DNA of 64,000 nucleotides from Microvirga zambiensis WSM3693 (lineage in GTDB: Bacteria; Pseudomonadota; Alphaproteobacteria; Rhizobiales; Beijerinckiaceae), in contig NZ_JAERQD010000011.1 in assembly GCF_016735695.1 (NCBI RefSeq), forward strand, positions 1 through 64,000. Reading direction: 5' to 3'. Positions 55,078 through 62,881 of this stretch are shown in pieces. Both the position numbers and the translations under genes were made by a program. A model generated the notes under the pieces. It was not told where the DNA came from. It did not search any database and was given only the letters and a program-made list of their open reading frames with translations. Position 1 is the stretch's first letter, and each line of letters begins with the position of its first letter.

Positions 55078-56013
55078 ATGCTCACCTTCCGCACGATCAA
55101 GTCCCTGACCCAGTGCCTGAGTGGCTACCGCACGTCGGGCCTGCGGATCGGCTTCGTGCCGACCATGGGCTTCCTGCACGATGGCCATCGGGCCCTGATC
55201 GCGGAAAGCGTTGAGCGCTGCGACATCACCGTGGTCAGCATCTTCGTCAATCCGGCCCAGTTCGGCCCGACCGAGGATCTCGAGCGCTATCCCCGCGCCC
55301 TGGACGCCGATCACGAGCTCTGCCGCAAGGCCGGCGTGAGCATGATCTTCCTGCCTGATGCGAGCGAGATCTATCCGCCCGGCTTCCAGACCTTTGTCGA
55401 GCCCGGTCCGGTGGCCGGGCCGCTGTGCGGTGCCGTCCGGCCGGGCCATTTCCGCGGTGTGGCCACCGTGGTGACCAAGCTGTTTGCCATCGTGCAGCCG
55501 GATGTGGCCTTCTTCGGCCAGAAGGACTTTCAGCAATGTGCCGTGATCCGGCAGATGGTGCGCGATCTCAATCTGCCGGTCGAGATTGTCACGGTGCCGA
55601 CCGTGCGTGAGCCTGATGGCTTGGCGATGAGCAGCCGCAACAGCTATCTCGGCCCGACCGATCGCAAGAGAGCGCTCTGCCTCAGCCGGGGCCTGCTCGC
55701 CGCCCAGGCGGCATTCGCGGAGGGCGAGCGCGACAGCGGCAGGCTGATCGCCATCGCCCAATCTCAGATCACCGCGGTCGATCAGCTGCAGTATCTCGAG
55801 CTGCGGGATGCCCAAACATTGGAAGCCATCCACGGTCTGGTGGACAAGCCGGTGGCCCTGTGTGTCGCCGCCATGATCGGCCCAACCCGCCTGATCGACA
55901 ACGTGCTCCTCACTCCGCCACGGACAGCGCTGTCCGATCGCGATCTCGAGGTGGTGTCCTGTGCGGTCGATCGCCAGGTTAACGTCGGCGGCCAGGGATC
56001 TCGACCATCATGA
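55078..56013 (+). CDS. panC: Pantothenate synthetase
   Basis: 311 residues. It ligates pantoate and beta-alanine using ATP. Nucleotidyltransferase motifs: RIGFVPTMGFLHDGHRALIA (HxGH-like), TVVSIFVNPAQFGPTEDLER, RPGHFRGVATVVTKLFAIVQ, AFFGQKDFQQCAVIRQMVRD, REPDGLAMSSRNSYL. The C-terminus is about 20 residues longer than in typical enzymes. It overlaps the next gene by 4 bp. Confidence 0.94.
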   Translation: MLTFRTIKSLTQCLSGYRTSGLRIGFVPTMGFLHDGHRALIAESVERCDITVVSIFVNPAQFGPTEDLERYPRALDADHELCRKAGVSMIFLPDASEIYPPGFQTFVEPGPVAGPLCGAVRPGHFRGVATVVTKLFAIVQPDVAFFGQKDFQQCAVIRQMVRDLNLPVEIVTVPTVREPDGLAMSSRNSYLGPTDRKRALCLSRGLLAAQAAFAEGERDSGRLIAIAQSQITAVDQLQYLELRDAQTLEAIHGLVDKPVALCVAAMIGPTRLIDNVLLTPPRTALSDRDLEVVSCAVDRQVNVGGQGSRPS

Positions 56014-56591
56014 CAGCCTCCACCGATATGAATTCCCTCGTCTGGGCGCTCAACACCCGTCTGATCGCCGGCGCCACAGCGACAGGAACCCTCCTGGCCT
56101 GGTGCGAGGAACATGGCCTCTCAGACGGGCCGATTACTGTCGATGTCAGGCAGCGCTTTGCACCTGCACTCGTCCCCGACGACATTCTGCCGGCTCTCGA
56201 GCTCAATCCCGGCGAAACCATCGACTACCGGCAGGTCCAATTGATGCGCGGCGCGCTGCCGCTCGCAACGGCCGAGAATTGGTTTGTGCCGCAACGCCTG
56301 ACAGCGGCCATGAACAAGGCCCTGAACACAACAGAGACCCCTTTCGCGACCGTGATTGCGCCGCTGCGCCCGGTCCGTCGCATCCTGGCCGCGGCCATCC
56401 AGCCGCAGTCTGGGATCATCCTGGAGCAGGTCGCCCTGGTCCGCAGCGGCTCCGGAGCGGCGCTCGCGCTGGTGAAGGAGGGTTATCTCCCGGACCTCGT
56501 CTCGTTTGACCAGGCACCGGCACTGTGGCAGCGGGCCCGCGATCCGAGGGCCGAGAGGTCAGCCATGCAATCTGTGAGGTTCACGCGATGA
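56010..56591 (+). CDS. Chorismate-lyase-like protein (UbiC/DUF98-like)
   Basis: 193 residues. The central pattern YRQVQLMRGALPLATAENWF with VPQRLTAAMNKALNTTETPF resembles the chorismate lyase/UTRA-like fold, where an R...G...A pattern is followed by a PxxL helix and a late R(R) (PVRRIL). The match is by eye and distant. The gene overlaps panC at its start and a family-A small gene at its end, each by ATGA. A role linked to pantothenate or aromatic metabolism is possible but not shown. Confidence 0.5.
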   Translation: MTASTDMNSLVWALNTRLIAGATATGTLLAWCEEHGLSDGPITVDVRQRFAPALVPDDILPALELNPGETIDYRQVQLMRGALPLATAENWFVPQRLTAAMNKALNTTETPFATVIAPLRPVRRILAAAIQPQSGIILEQVALVRSGSGAALALVKEGYLPDLVSFDQAPALWQRARDPRAERSAMQSVRFTR

Positions 56592-56815
56592 CCCCGCAAC
56601 ACGACCTGGCCTCCCAGGTGCTGTCCGATCCCGATCAGATCGAGGAGGTGCAGTTCCAAGACCACCGGATCCGGTTCGGGCCGACGCAGACCGGCTGGGT
56701 TTCCTTCATCGCGCGGCAGGGGCAACGGCCGACGATCCTGCTTGCGAGCGATCGCGAAACCCTGATCGCGGAGGCGCAAACGCTGATCAGGCGCCGGAGC
56801 GCGGACAGGCGGTAA
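56588..56815 (+). CDS. Small protein of cassette family A, copy 3 (75 residues)
   Basis: The core IRFGPTQTGWVSFIARQGQR with TILLASDRETLIAEAQTLIR aligns with the family A genes at 49313 and 59038, but it is the most divergent copy. It has no B partner after it. It is attached by ATGA overlap to the pan gene chain. Function unknown. Confidence 0.65.
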   Translation: MTPQHDLASQVLSDPDQIEEVQFQDHRIRFGPTQTGWVSFIARQGQRPTILLASDRETLIAEAQTLIRRRSADRR

Positions 56816-56944
56816 GGCGATGGAACCTCGTCCCTGGCGTGTGGTTGGCGTAGAGATCAATGAGGGGCCTTTGCCTTTTGTTTCCAAGCTATGCTCCGAC
56901 CGCCGTTGCGCCTCCCGCTGCCCCATCCTGGAAGGTGGACACCT

Positions 56945-57622
56945 ATGAGCGTCACCCGCGTCTTTCTGCTCGCCTCTGGCCTGGCTCGTCTGATCGAGAA
57001 GGAAAGGGCAGGGCGGCGCGTCCGGCACGGCTACTTTCCCGAACACCATGACCGAAGCGTCCATGTCCAGGTAACTGGCGATGCCGGCCACCTCGTTCTG
57101 GCTTCTCATTCCGCGACAGGCCCGATCGAGCAAGCTGCCGAGATTTCTCCGGTGCAGGCCGAGGCGCTGCTCGGATTGACCGCTGGGCAAATCGCCTATC
57201 TGGGCATCAGCATGACGATCAACTCTCACACCGCCACCATCCTGCACTTCGCCGCACCGGGACCGCTCGATCTGGTCAGCGTGGCGTTCAAGCACGACAA
57301 GGCCGCCCAAAAGTTCCAGCCGCCGGCTTGGTTCGGCCCGGAGGTCAGCGCTGATCCGCGCTACCGGCTGCGCGCCATCGCCCTCGACGGCCTTCCCTCC
57401 GTGCCCGAGGTCGAGGTGTCGAATGCAGCCCTCCACAGCCTGCTCGACGCCCTGGATCACCGGGATCAGGAGGCCGAGCCGCATCCGACCCAAAGGGCTC
57501 AGGCGCCTGCGCCATCCGAGCCTGGCTTCGATGCCGAGGCGGAACAGGAGCTCGACAGGCTCGCCATCGAGGACAGCGTGATCCGAGACCTCGCCCGTTC
57601 GTTGCAGCCGCAGGGACGTTGA
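56945..57622 (+). CDS. Hypothetical protein, possibly CYTH-like, 225 residues
   Basis: Starts at the ATG at 56945, preceded by GGAAGGTGGACACCT. The N-terminal half (RVFLLASGLARLIEKERAGR, RVRHGYFPEHHDRSVHVQVT) has the charged, basic-residue pattern of CYTH/triphosphate-tunnel proteins (compare EIERKFLV), but the EXEXK motif itself is missing. The C-terminal half is acidic and low-complexity (PHPTQRAQAPAPSEPGFDAE), ending in a helix. Assignment tentative. Confidence 0.5.
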   Translation: MSVTRVFLLASGLARLIEKERAGRRVRHGYFPEHHDRSVHVQVTGDAGHLVLASHSATGPIEQAAEISPVQAEALLGLTAGQIAYLGISMTINSHTATILHFAAPGPLDLVSVAFKHDKAAQKFQPPAWFGPEVSADPRYRLRAIALDGLPSVPEVEVSNAALHSLLDALDHRDQEAEPHPTQRAQAPAPSEPGFDAEAEQELDRLAIEDSVIRDLARSLQPQGR

Positions 57623-57815
57623 GGCCCAGACGAGTGGAGGCAAAGAGCGCTTTGGGGATCCGACCATTGAGCGTCGCACCGGCCAACTCCCGCGAGACCT
57701 CGTGCTCACATCCCCCGAGCAGCCCTCGTCGCCCAGGCCTAGCACGAACCCTCGGCCGTGAACCGCGGCGTGGCCATCGCGGATCCCCCTGCCGTGAGCT
57801 GAAGGACATTGCCGC

Positions 57816-58133
57816 ATGACACTCTCGAAGACAGGTCCGACGGCTTCGACATCGACGGCAGGATGGAGTGACGCTGTGGACAGCCATCAGAAGGTTTGGA
57901 CCGCCATCGATACCATTGCCTGGAGGGCCCGATTGAGCCCCTCCGGCCTGGCTAAAGCCGCCGGCATGGATTCAACTGCGTTCAACCGGTCGAAGCGACA
58001 GGACGCGCACGGCCGGCAGCGCTGGCCGAATGTCGAGACCATTCAGAAGATCCTCGATGCGACCGGCACGACATGGCCTGAATTCGCCCGTCTGGTCGAG
58101 GACGGGACACCAGTGGCCTCTCAGAGTGATTGA
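57816..58133 (+). CDS. XRE-like helix-turn-helix protein (phage-repressor N-terminal type)
   Basis: 105 residues. A serine/threonine-rich leader is followed by the HTH LSPSGLAKAAGMDSTAFNRS, then RWPNVETIQKILDATGTTWP and EFARLV. This matches the DNA-binding half of S24/LexA-type repressors, but the peptidase half is missing, so it is a short stand-alone regulator. AAGGA precedes the start. It lies 30 bp before the next small gene and may control the following cluster. Confidence 0.75.
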   Translation: MTLSKTGPTASTSTAGWSDAVDSHQKVWTAIDTIAWRARLSPSGLAKAAGMDSTAFNRSKRQDAHGRQRWPNVETIQKILDATGTTWPEFARLVEDGTPVASQSD

Positions 58134-58163
58134 GGATCTAACCGGCTGTCGGGAGGCTTGAGC

Positions 58164-58562
58164 ATGACGGAAAACGAGATTGAAGCTTTCGCGGCAGAGC
58201 TCGCCAGTGCCAGCGGTGCTTCCTGGCCCTCAGAGCCAGCAAGCGGTCCGCGTAAGATGGTCGTGGAGCGCTACAAAGACCGTGCCCGCCTCGCGATCGC
58301 CGCGGTCGACCGGGTCCGGGCGACGGCCGAAGAGCGCAGGAGCGAAAGCCTTGCACCAGCAGAGCAGGGAGAATCCAAGCCAGCTACACCTGCTGTGGTC
58401 TCGGTCGGTAGCATGGTTCTCTACTGCCCGCCTAGCGACCAGAGATCTCGTCGTTGCCGCATCACAAAGGTCGAGGGCGATCACGCATACCTTGTCCCGG
58501 AGCTGCCCGATGCGCCAGGCTGGGTGGATCTCGAAAACCTCTCACCTCCGATCGTCCGTTGA
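58164..58562 (+). CDS. Hypothetical protein, 132 residues
   Basis: ATG at 58164 with GGGAGGC upstream. The N-terminal helical half (MTENEIEAFAAELASASGAS, YKDRARLAIAAVDRVRATAE) joins a beta-rich C-terminal half with an SH3/KOW-like look (VVSVGSMVLYCPPSDQRSRR, CRITKVEGDHAYLVPELPDA, PGWVDLENLSPP). No family recognised. Follows the XRE gene on the same strand. Confidence 0.6.
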   Translation: MTENEIEAFAAELASASGASWPSEPASGPRKMVVERYKDRARLAIAAVDRVRATAEERRSESLAPAEQGESKPATPAVVSVGSMVLYCPPSDQRSRRCRITKVEGDHAYLVPELPDAPGWVDLENLSPPIVR

Positions 58563-58587
58563 CACCTGAGACCGATGGCTGGAACCC

Positions 58588-58764
58588 ATGACTGACTTTC
58601 TCTGGATCGGCCTTGGTGTCATTGCCGCCATCCTCGTCGGTGCTCTCGCTGGCTGGGGGCTCATGGCCGAGATCGCCGAGGTCGCCGGCAGCCCGTCTGC
58701 GGTTCAGGGTGGGCTGTGTCTGGGCTTCGCCATTGGGGCGGGCTACCTGGTCTTCAAGGGATGA
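58588..58764 (+). CDS. Small membrane protein, 58 residues
   Basis: The frame reads MTDFLWIGLGVIAAILVGAL, AGWGLMAEIAEVAGSPSAVQ, GGLCLGFAIGAGYLVFKG. Two hydrophobic helices joined by a short acidic loop. Its stop overlaps the next start by 4 bp (ATGA), which supports translation. First gene of a four-gene overlapping series ending at 59510. Confidence 0.6.
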   Translation: MTDFLWIGLGVIAAILVGALAGWGLMAEIAEVAGSPSAVQGGLCLGFAIGAGYLVFKG

Positions 58765-59045
58765 GCCTTACCGACGATCAGGCTTTCAGGAGCGCGACCC
58801 TGTCGAGAGCTTCAACGAAGCCGCTGCCACTTGGTCCATTGCATGTTGCCGAGGTCATCCCCTTGAACGCGATGACGAAGCCGATCGACGGAAGGGCGAA
58901 AGCCACGGCGATATCCGAGGGGCGCGAGACCATCACGCTTCGCATCGACCAGGACGTGCTCGACTTCTTCCAGAAAGACGGTCGCGGCTGGCAGGATCGC
59001 ATCAACGCAGCCCTGCGGCAGGCGGCGGGAAAGTCCAATGACTGA
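58761..59045 (+). CDS. BrnA-like antitoxin (no BrnT partner seen)
   Basis: 94 residues. The C-terminus GRETITLRIDQDVLDFFQKD with GRGWQDRINAALRQAAGKSN is the ribbon-helix-helix DNA-binding part of BrnA antitoxins. BrnA is normally encoded right after the BrnT ribonuclease toxin; here the upstream gene is a membrane protein and no BrnT sequence was found. So it is an orphan antitoxin, a regulator of its own operon, or the partner of a different toxin. It overlaps the family A start by 8 bp. Confidence 0.7.
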   Translation: MSLTDDQAFRSATLSRASTKPLPLGPLHVAEVIPLNAMTKPIDGRAKATAISEGRETITLRIDQDVLDFFQKDGRGWQDRINAALRQAAGKSND

Positions 59046-59250
59046 GAGCGACATGACCCAGGCAACCGAGGTCATCGAGCACTGCGGCCATCAGATCCGT
59101 CTCGCGCCTGCAGGCCTTGACTGGATCGCTGCTGTGACGTTCCCGGATCAGCGCTCGACGGTGATCATGGCGCCCGACCGGGAGGCCGCCCTCAACAAGG
59201 CCTATGAATGGATTAATCTGCAGCTTGCACCTGATAAGACGTCGGAATGA
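59038..59250 (+). CDS. Small protein of cassette family A, copy 2 (70 residues)
   Basis: Core IRLAPAGLDWIAAVTFPDQR and VIMAPDREAALNKAYEWINL; about half of all positions match copy 1 at 49313 by eye. It overlaps the BrnA-like gene by 8 bp and family B copy 2 by 4 bp. A second start five codons in (MTQATEVIEHCGHQI) is possible. Function unknown. Confidence 0.72.
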   Translation: MTESDMTQATEVIEHCGHQIRLAPAGLDWIAAVTFPDQRSTVIMAPDREAALNKAYEWINLQLAPDKTSE

Positions 59251-59510
59251 CCTATCAACTGATTCAGCTCGCGCCTGGCGCCTATGATCTCCTGCGGCAT
59301 GACGAGCTGATGGGGAGCGTCGTTCGGGTCAAGACCAGGCAGGGAGCGACGTGGTACGCCGAGTTGCTCGAGGACCTGCCGCAGAGCAAAAGGCCAGCAC
59401 CCTTTCTTGAGATCGAGCACGCCTTCCCGAGCCTGGAGGCGTTGTGTGGCTGGCTCGGCAATCCGGAGGTGCTGAGCAACAATCGGCATGGCGAGGCCTT
59501 TGAGCGCTGA
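59247..59510 (+). CDS. Small protein of cassette family B, copy 2 (87 residues)
   Basis: MTYQLIQLAPGAYDLLRHDE, GSVVRVKTRQGATWYAELLE, KRPAPFLEIEHAFPSLEALC, WLGNPEV: a close paralogue of the gene at 49522. The ATGA overlap with family A is conserved between the two cassettes. Last gene of the series; an intrinsic terminator lies 118 bp downstream. Confidence 0.72.
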   Translation: MTYQLIQLAPGAYDLLRHDELMGSVVRVKTRQGATWYAELLEDLPQSKRPAPFLEIEHAFPSLEALCGWLGNPEVLSNNRHGEAFER

Positions 59511-59627
59511 GCCTTCTGCGACGGAACGCGCCATTGTGGGATGGCGTGGAAGCAGGCCATAAGCTGATCGTTCTTCATTTTCAGGGCTGCAGGGACGTCC
59601 CTGGGACCGAACCTCTGCCCCGAATGA

Positions 59628-59659
59628 AACCCGCTTGATGCAAATCAAGCGGGTTTTTT
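59628..59659 (+). terminator. Intrinsic terminator
   Basis: AAACCCGCTTGAT, loop GCAA, ATCAAGCGGGTTTTTT: a 13-bp perfect stem, tetraloop and T-run, downstream of the cassette A2-B2 operon. It shares the GCAA loop with the terminators of the two ncRNA copies. Confidence 0.88.
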
Positions 59660-60003
59660 GATGCTCGATCGTCGCCGCGAGTGATGGAGCGGGACCGCGC
59701 TCGGAAGCTTTGAACATCGTTTGGCAGTCGATGTTCACCGATGATTCACCGACTGGGGAGCATTGTTGCGTACCGGTCGCCCAACCGAACTCCCGGCCAA
59801 GCCCAAAGTCTTAACCTCTCACCCTTGGACTTGGTCGGGTTCCGCCTACAAGGCCAAGGGCTACGCTGAGACCAATCCCGGACGAGACGTCTTGGCGGGC
59901 GCATGTCCGGGTGCGACGACTTACCTGGCCGATGTCTCCAGGGTATGAAGGAACCGCACTGTGCCGAGCGGCTTTGCAATCAGGGGACGTTCAGGAGTTC
60001 TTG
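59660..60003. other. Intergenic sequence with no supported gene
   Basis: 344 bp between the terminator and a small membrane-protein gene. No reading frame with a convincing start or composition and no RNA structure was recognised. An AGGAG near 59992 serves the gene at 60004. Confidence 0.5.
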
Positions 60004-60153
60004 ATGGCCAAAGCTGAGACCGACAATAACGCTTTGGTGGTCGATCATGATCGCCCGATCCGGAAAGAGCCTCATTTCCTTCTCCGGCTGGCAGGCCTGG
60101 GGCTGTCGTTGGCCGTCATCGCAGGCGCCCTTCTCTGGGCGAGCAGCTTGTGA
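60004..60153 (+). CDS. Small membrane protein, 49 residues
   Basis: MAKAETDNNALVVDHDRPIR, KEPHFLLRLAGLGLSLAVIA, GALLWASSL: a polar N-terminus and one C-terminal transmembrane helix. CAGGAG is placed 9 bp before the ATG. No family recognised. A tail-anchored topology is likely. Confidence 0.55.
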   Translation: MAKAETDNNALVVDHDRPIRKEPHFLLRLAGLGLSLAVIAGALLWASSL

Positions 60154-60347
60154 TGTCTGACGGGACGGATAATCTCGTGGCGCTGATTTCGACAGCCAAC
60201 CGATCAGGCGCATCAAGACCAGACATGTGACCTGCCGGTCACAGACATCGGCGCGGGAATCGGCCACATAGCGTGGCCGAGCGACACAATGTGATCGCCC
60301 CCGCCACCGTTTTCCAGAACTCGCCGAATTCATCAAAGGTCTTCATC

Positions 60348-60479
60348 ATGCCGCCGACAGAGGTCGCAGCGCCTGTCTTTGCTCCGACGCATGCGCCGAC
60401 GTTCACGCGGGCTGCCGTTCGGTTTGTCGTCTCCTTTGCCGTCTTGATCGGCCTGAGCCTGCTGCTGGCCGGGATTTGA
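60348..60479 (+). CDS. Small membrane protein, 43 residues
   Basis: MPPTEVAAPVFAPTHAPTFT, RAAVRFVVSFAVLIGLSLLL, AGI. A proline-rich cytoplasmic part and one hydrophobic helix, like the gene at 60004. AAAGG stands about 9 bp upstream. A longer version from 60273 adds 25 residues but lacks a good ribosome site. Confidence 0.45.
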   Translation: MPPTEVAAPVFAPTHAPTFTRAAVRFVVSFAVLIGLSLLLAGI

Positions 60480-60590
60480 GGTCGCATCTTTCAGCCTCTG
60501 TGCCTATTCCGATACAGCCAAAGCGCCGGACATCAGGCATTCTGTCCCAGTCCTTGAAGGAACGGCTGGGGGCCGATTCTCCCTGGAAGG

Positions 60591-60625
60591 GAAGCGCCTC
60601 TGCCGTGCACGGGGCGCTTCTCTTT
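60591..60625 (+). terminator. Probable intrinsic terminator
   Basis: GAAGCGCC and GGCGCTTC form an 8-bp stem around a 14-nt loop, followed by TCTTT. The T-run is short, so efficiency is uncertain. It lies 110 bp after the small gene ending at 60479 and could also end a short RNA transcribed from 60500-60590. Confidence 0.5.
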
Positions 60626-60763
60626 GCCTAGACGGGCAAGACGTCATCGTCGGTTGAGAGGTTGCGGGCAGGGCAGATCGACGCTGCGAGGTAAGGCTTC
60701 CCTTTCATTCACTGGTCCAGACCCCCATATCAAAGTTGTTTCCAGCCCAAAGACATTGCTCAG

Positions 60764-61438
60764 ATGAAGCGTCAGCAAACCTCATTTTCTGTCGAAATCA
60801 AGAAATCCCGTAACCAAGGCCAGCGTCACAACCTTCCGCCCCGACGCCTGTTCGACGTTATGCCTCCTCCGGACGAGGGTCCCGAGATCCTGAAGAATGA
60901 GGCTGTGACAAAGGTCGCTGAACCGACCAATGCGCCTCGCATCCTGCCGAGCATTGTCGAGCCGAGATGGAGCCGATCGGAGCCCGCTGAGCCCGTCCGC
61001 CGCGAGCGCTCATCAGGTGTAACCAAGCCCGGGCAGATGGAGTTCAACTTGAACGCTGTATCTGACGCCGAGAAGGCTGTATCTGCCCAACGTCTAGTGC
61101 ATGCTGAAGCCAACGCGCCACCCCTCGTCGCCGCAGCTGTTGAAATGGGCGCCATGGCGACGCATGACGCCCAGCCCGCCTCGGGGAAAAGTGCGAAGTC
61201 CCATGCACGGAAGGCAAGGACGAAGATATCTGCCGTTGTCGAAGCGGCACAAGCGCCAGAAGCCAAGCCAACGCCGCATGCGGGGATGATCGCACGCTCG
61301 ACGGACGTTTTGTCGACGTCAAGCGGGCATAGGCTGACCAAGCGTCTGGCTGCCGCCGGTCAACTGCCGCGCGGCGAGCGCTGGAAGCGGCGCCTCCATC
61401 CCGCATCATGGCGAGATCAGCGCTCACGGCCGGATTGA
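60764..61438 (+). CDS. Hypothetical disordered basic protein, 224 residues
   Basis: Begins MKRQQTSFSVEIKKSRNQGQ and ends AAGQLPRGERWKRRLHPASW. The middle is low-complexity, rich in Ala, Pro, Lys and Glu (PTNAPRILPSIVEPRWSRSE, SGKSAKSHARKARTKISAVV), with no membrane segment or catalytic motif. The conserved ends (KRQQ.SF.VE.K.SR and PRGERWKRRL) recall a hypothetical family seen in Methylobacterium-like genomes; I am working from memory here. Possibly nucleic-acid binding. Confidence 0.6.
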   Translation: MKRQQTSFSVEIKKSRNQGQRHNLPPRRLFDVMPPPDEGPEILKNEAVTKVAEPTNAPRILPSIVEPRWSRSEPAEPVRRERSSGVTKPGQMEFNLNAVSDAEKAVSAQRLVHAEANAPPLVAAAVEMGAMATHDAQPASGKSAKSHARKARTKISAVVEAAQAPEAKPTPHAGMIARSTDVLSTSSGHRLTKRLAAAGQLPRGERWKRRLHPASWRDQRSRPD

Positions 61439-61640
61439 ACCGGCTGCCATGTCAACAGCGTGGCGGCTGCTTCCTGCTGCATACCCAATCCTGAAGTCCA
61501 CCCCTACGAGGCTGTAGGAGACGATAGTCGTCTTCGATCCGACTGACGCGGGAAAAGCTTGGAAAGTAGCGGTCTTGCCATGCACAATGAACATGGACGC
61601 GTGAAAAGTACTGAACCGCCGTCTTTCGCCTCCATGCCGC

Positions 61641-61958
61641 TCACCGAGGGATCTTGCTGGCAATCTGGGCAGCCGCTTCCGGACTGAACCCGACCTCCAT
61701 CAACTCTCCCTCCAGGTCCTCGACACTGTCGGGCTCCAACGTGATGAGACGCGCGGTTGGCTCGCGATCAACCAAAAGCGTATCTGCGTCATTGCCCTCT
61801 TCGAGAGCACTTGGAGCCCCCTCAGTGGAGGTAGTCGTGACCCGGATGGCCGGACCTTCGTCTCCATCGTCTTCGGCCGCCTGGTCGCTGCGGTAGACCT
61901 TCACCGTGACCGGACGTCCCTCAATTTCATCTTCGTAGACTGTGGCCCACTCACTCAT
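61641..61958 (-). CDS. Hypothetical acidic protein, 105 residues
   Basis: ATG at 61958 with GGGAGGGGAGC upstream. MSEWATVYEDEIEGRPVTVK, VYRSDQAAEDDGDEGPAIRV, DTLLVDREPTARLITLEPDS, VEDLEGELMEVGFSPEAAAQ. Strongly acidic; the end looks like a UBA-like small helical unit (MEVGFSPEAAAQIASKI). No family recognised. Convergent with the gene ending at 61438. Confidence 0.6.
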   Translation of the reverse strand: MSEWATVYEDEIEGRPVTVKVYRSDQAAEDDGDEGPAIRVTTTSTEGAPSALEEGNDADTLLVDREPTARLITLEPDSVEDLEGELMEVGFSPEAAAQIASKIPR

Positions 61959-62265
61959 GCTCCCCTCCCGGATCATGCACCAGCCATCGCGATGGTCGTC
62001 ACCGAAGCTAGGGCCGGGAAGGCAAGATACAAGCTGAATTCCCGCCTGCCGTGCAAGGTGGGATGTATGCCTCGTCCAGCGCGGCCGCGACATTGTGCAG
62101 GACTGAGGCGCCGTGTGCCGGACGCGGCAAGGATGTCTTCGAGGCCCTGTACCCGGTCATGGGATCCATTGTCGTCTGAGGGCCACTTTTCCGGGAGACG
62201 GTGCGACGGATCGTTCAGATTGACAGGAATGACGCCAAGGGATCACCATTCCAGGTGGGGGCGCC
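61959..62265. other. Divergent promoter region without a gene
   Basis: 307 bp between two divergent hypotheticals (61958 leftward, 62266 rightward). No RNA or repeat was recognised; it presumably holds both promoters. Confidence 0.5.
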
Positions 62266-62787
62266 ATGAGGATGGCTGCGATGGACCATTTCGACCACAT
62301 CCTGAACTGGAAGCTGAAGCAGGGATCACACACCTTCCCCGGCCAGGACGGCGGCACCTGCATCAACGAGGCAGCCATTGTGGCGGCAGGCTTCCCGTAC
62401 CAGCCGGTGCGTTCGGTCGAGGACATGCCGGCGTGCTTCTCACGTCCGATCTGCCGGCTGGCGATGCAGCTGAACGACGCGGCCTCCGATGACGATCGGC
62501 AGCGCCTGCTGCCGTTTGTGAGCCGCCTCGCCTGTGCCGATACGCCCGAGGTCGAGCGCGAGCGGGCAGCGTACATTGCTGCGCGCATGCGCTGGCGGCT
62601 TCCACTCCGAGAGGGCATGGCGGTGCTCGAAGGCGCCCTCGCCATCGGCCGGCAGCCTGATGCGGTAACGTCTGAGGAGGCGATGACCCGGCTGGACGCT
62701 GCTCAGCAGAAGGCCTCAGCCCCCACCTCTGTCAACGAGCATCCGCTGTTCGCCACGATTCACGGATGGCTTGCTGGCGTATTCTAG
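62266..62787 (+). CDS. Hypothetical protein, 173 residues
   Basis: Core MDHFDHILNWKLKQGSHTFP, GQDGGTCINEAAIVAAGFPY, FSRPICRLAMQLNDAASDDD, RQRLLPFVSRLACADTPEVE, RERAAYIAARMRWRL. I recognise this as a conserved hypothetical family of Hyphomicrobiales with no assigned role. It is mostly helical and has conserved Cys residues. The family probably starts at the ATG at 62281. An inverted repeat follows the stop. Confidence 0.7.
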   Translation: MRMAAMDHFDHILNWKLKQGSHTFPGQDGGTCINEAAIVAAGFPYQPVRSVEDMPACFSRPICRLAMQLNDAASDDDRQRLLPFVSRLACADTPEVERERAAYIAARMRWRLPLREGMAVLEGALAIGRQPDAVTSEEAMTRLDAAQQKASAPTSVNEHPLFATIHGWLAGVF

Positions 62788-62797
62788 AGCCATGATT

Positions 62798-62830
62798 TTA
62801 TGTGCCGGCAAGTGAAAGGTCGGCACATAA
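62798..62830. terminator. Perfect inverted repeat between convergent genes; probable bidirectional terminator
   Basis: TTATGTGCCG and CGGCACATAA, 10-bp arms around 13 nt, between two convergent genes (stops at 62787 and 62882). AT-rich flanks but no long T-run on either strand. Confidence 0.55.
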
Positions 62831-62881
62831 TACGTTCTCTACGGTAAGCGGTGAATGCGCTGCGTCTGAAAGGGCATCACA

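Noticed and set aside
58761..59045. Complete BrnT-BrnA toxin-antitoxin pair
   Set aside because: The antitoxin-like ribbon-helix-helix end is visible, but no BrnT-like sequence was found upstream or downstream.
59660..60003. A tRNA or structured RNA in the gap after the terminator
   Set aside because: No cloverleaf, anticodon arm or conserved TTCGAATC-type loop could be drawn.
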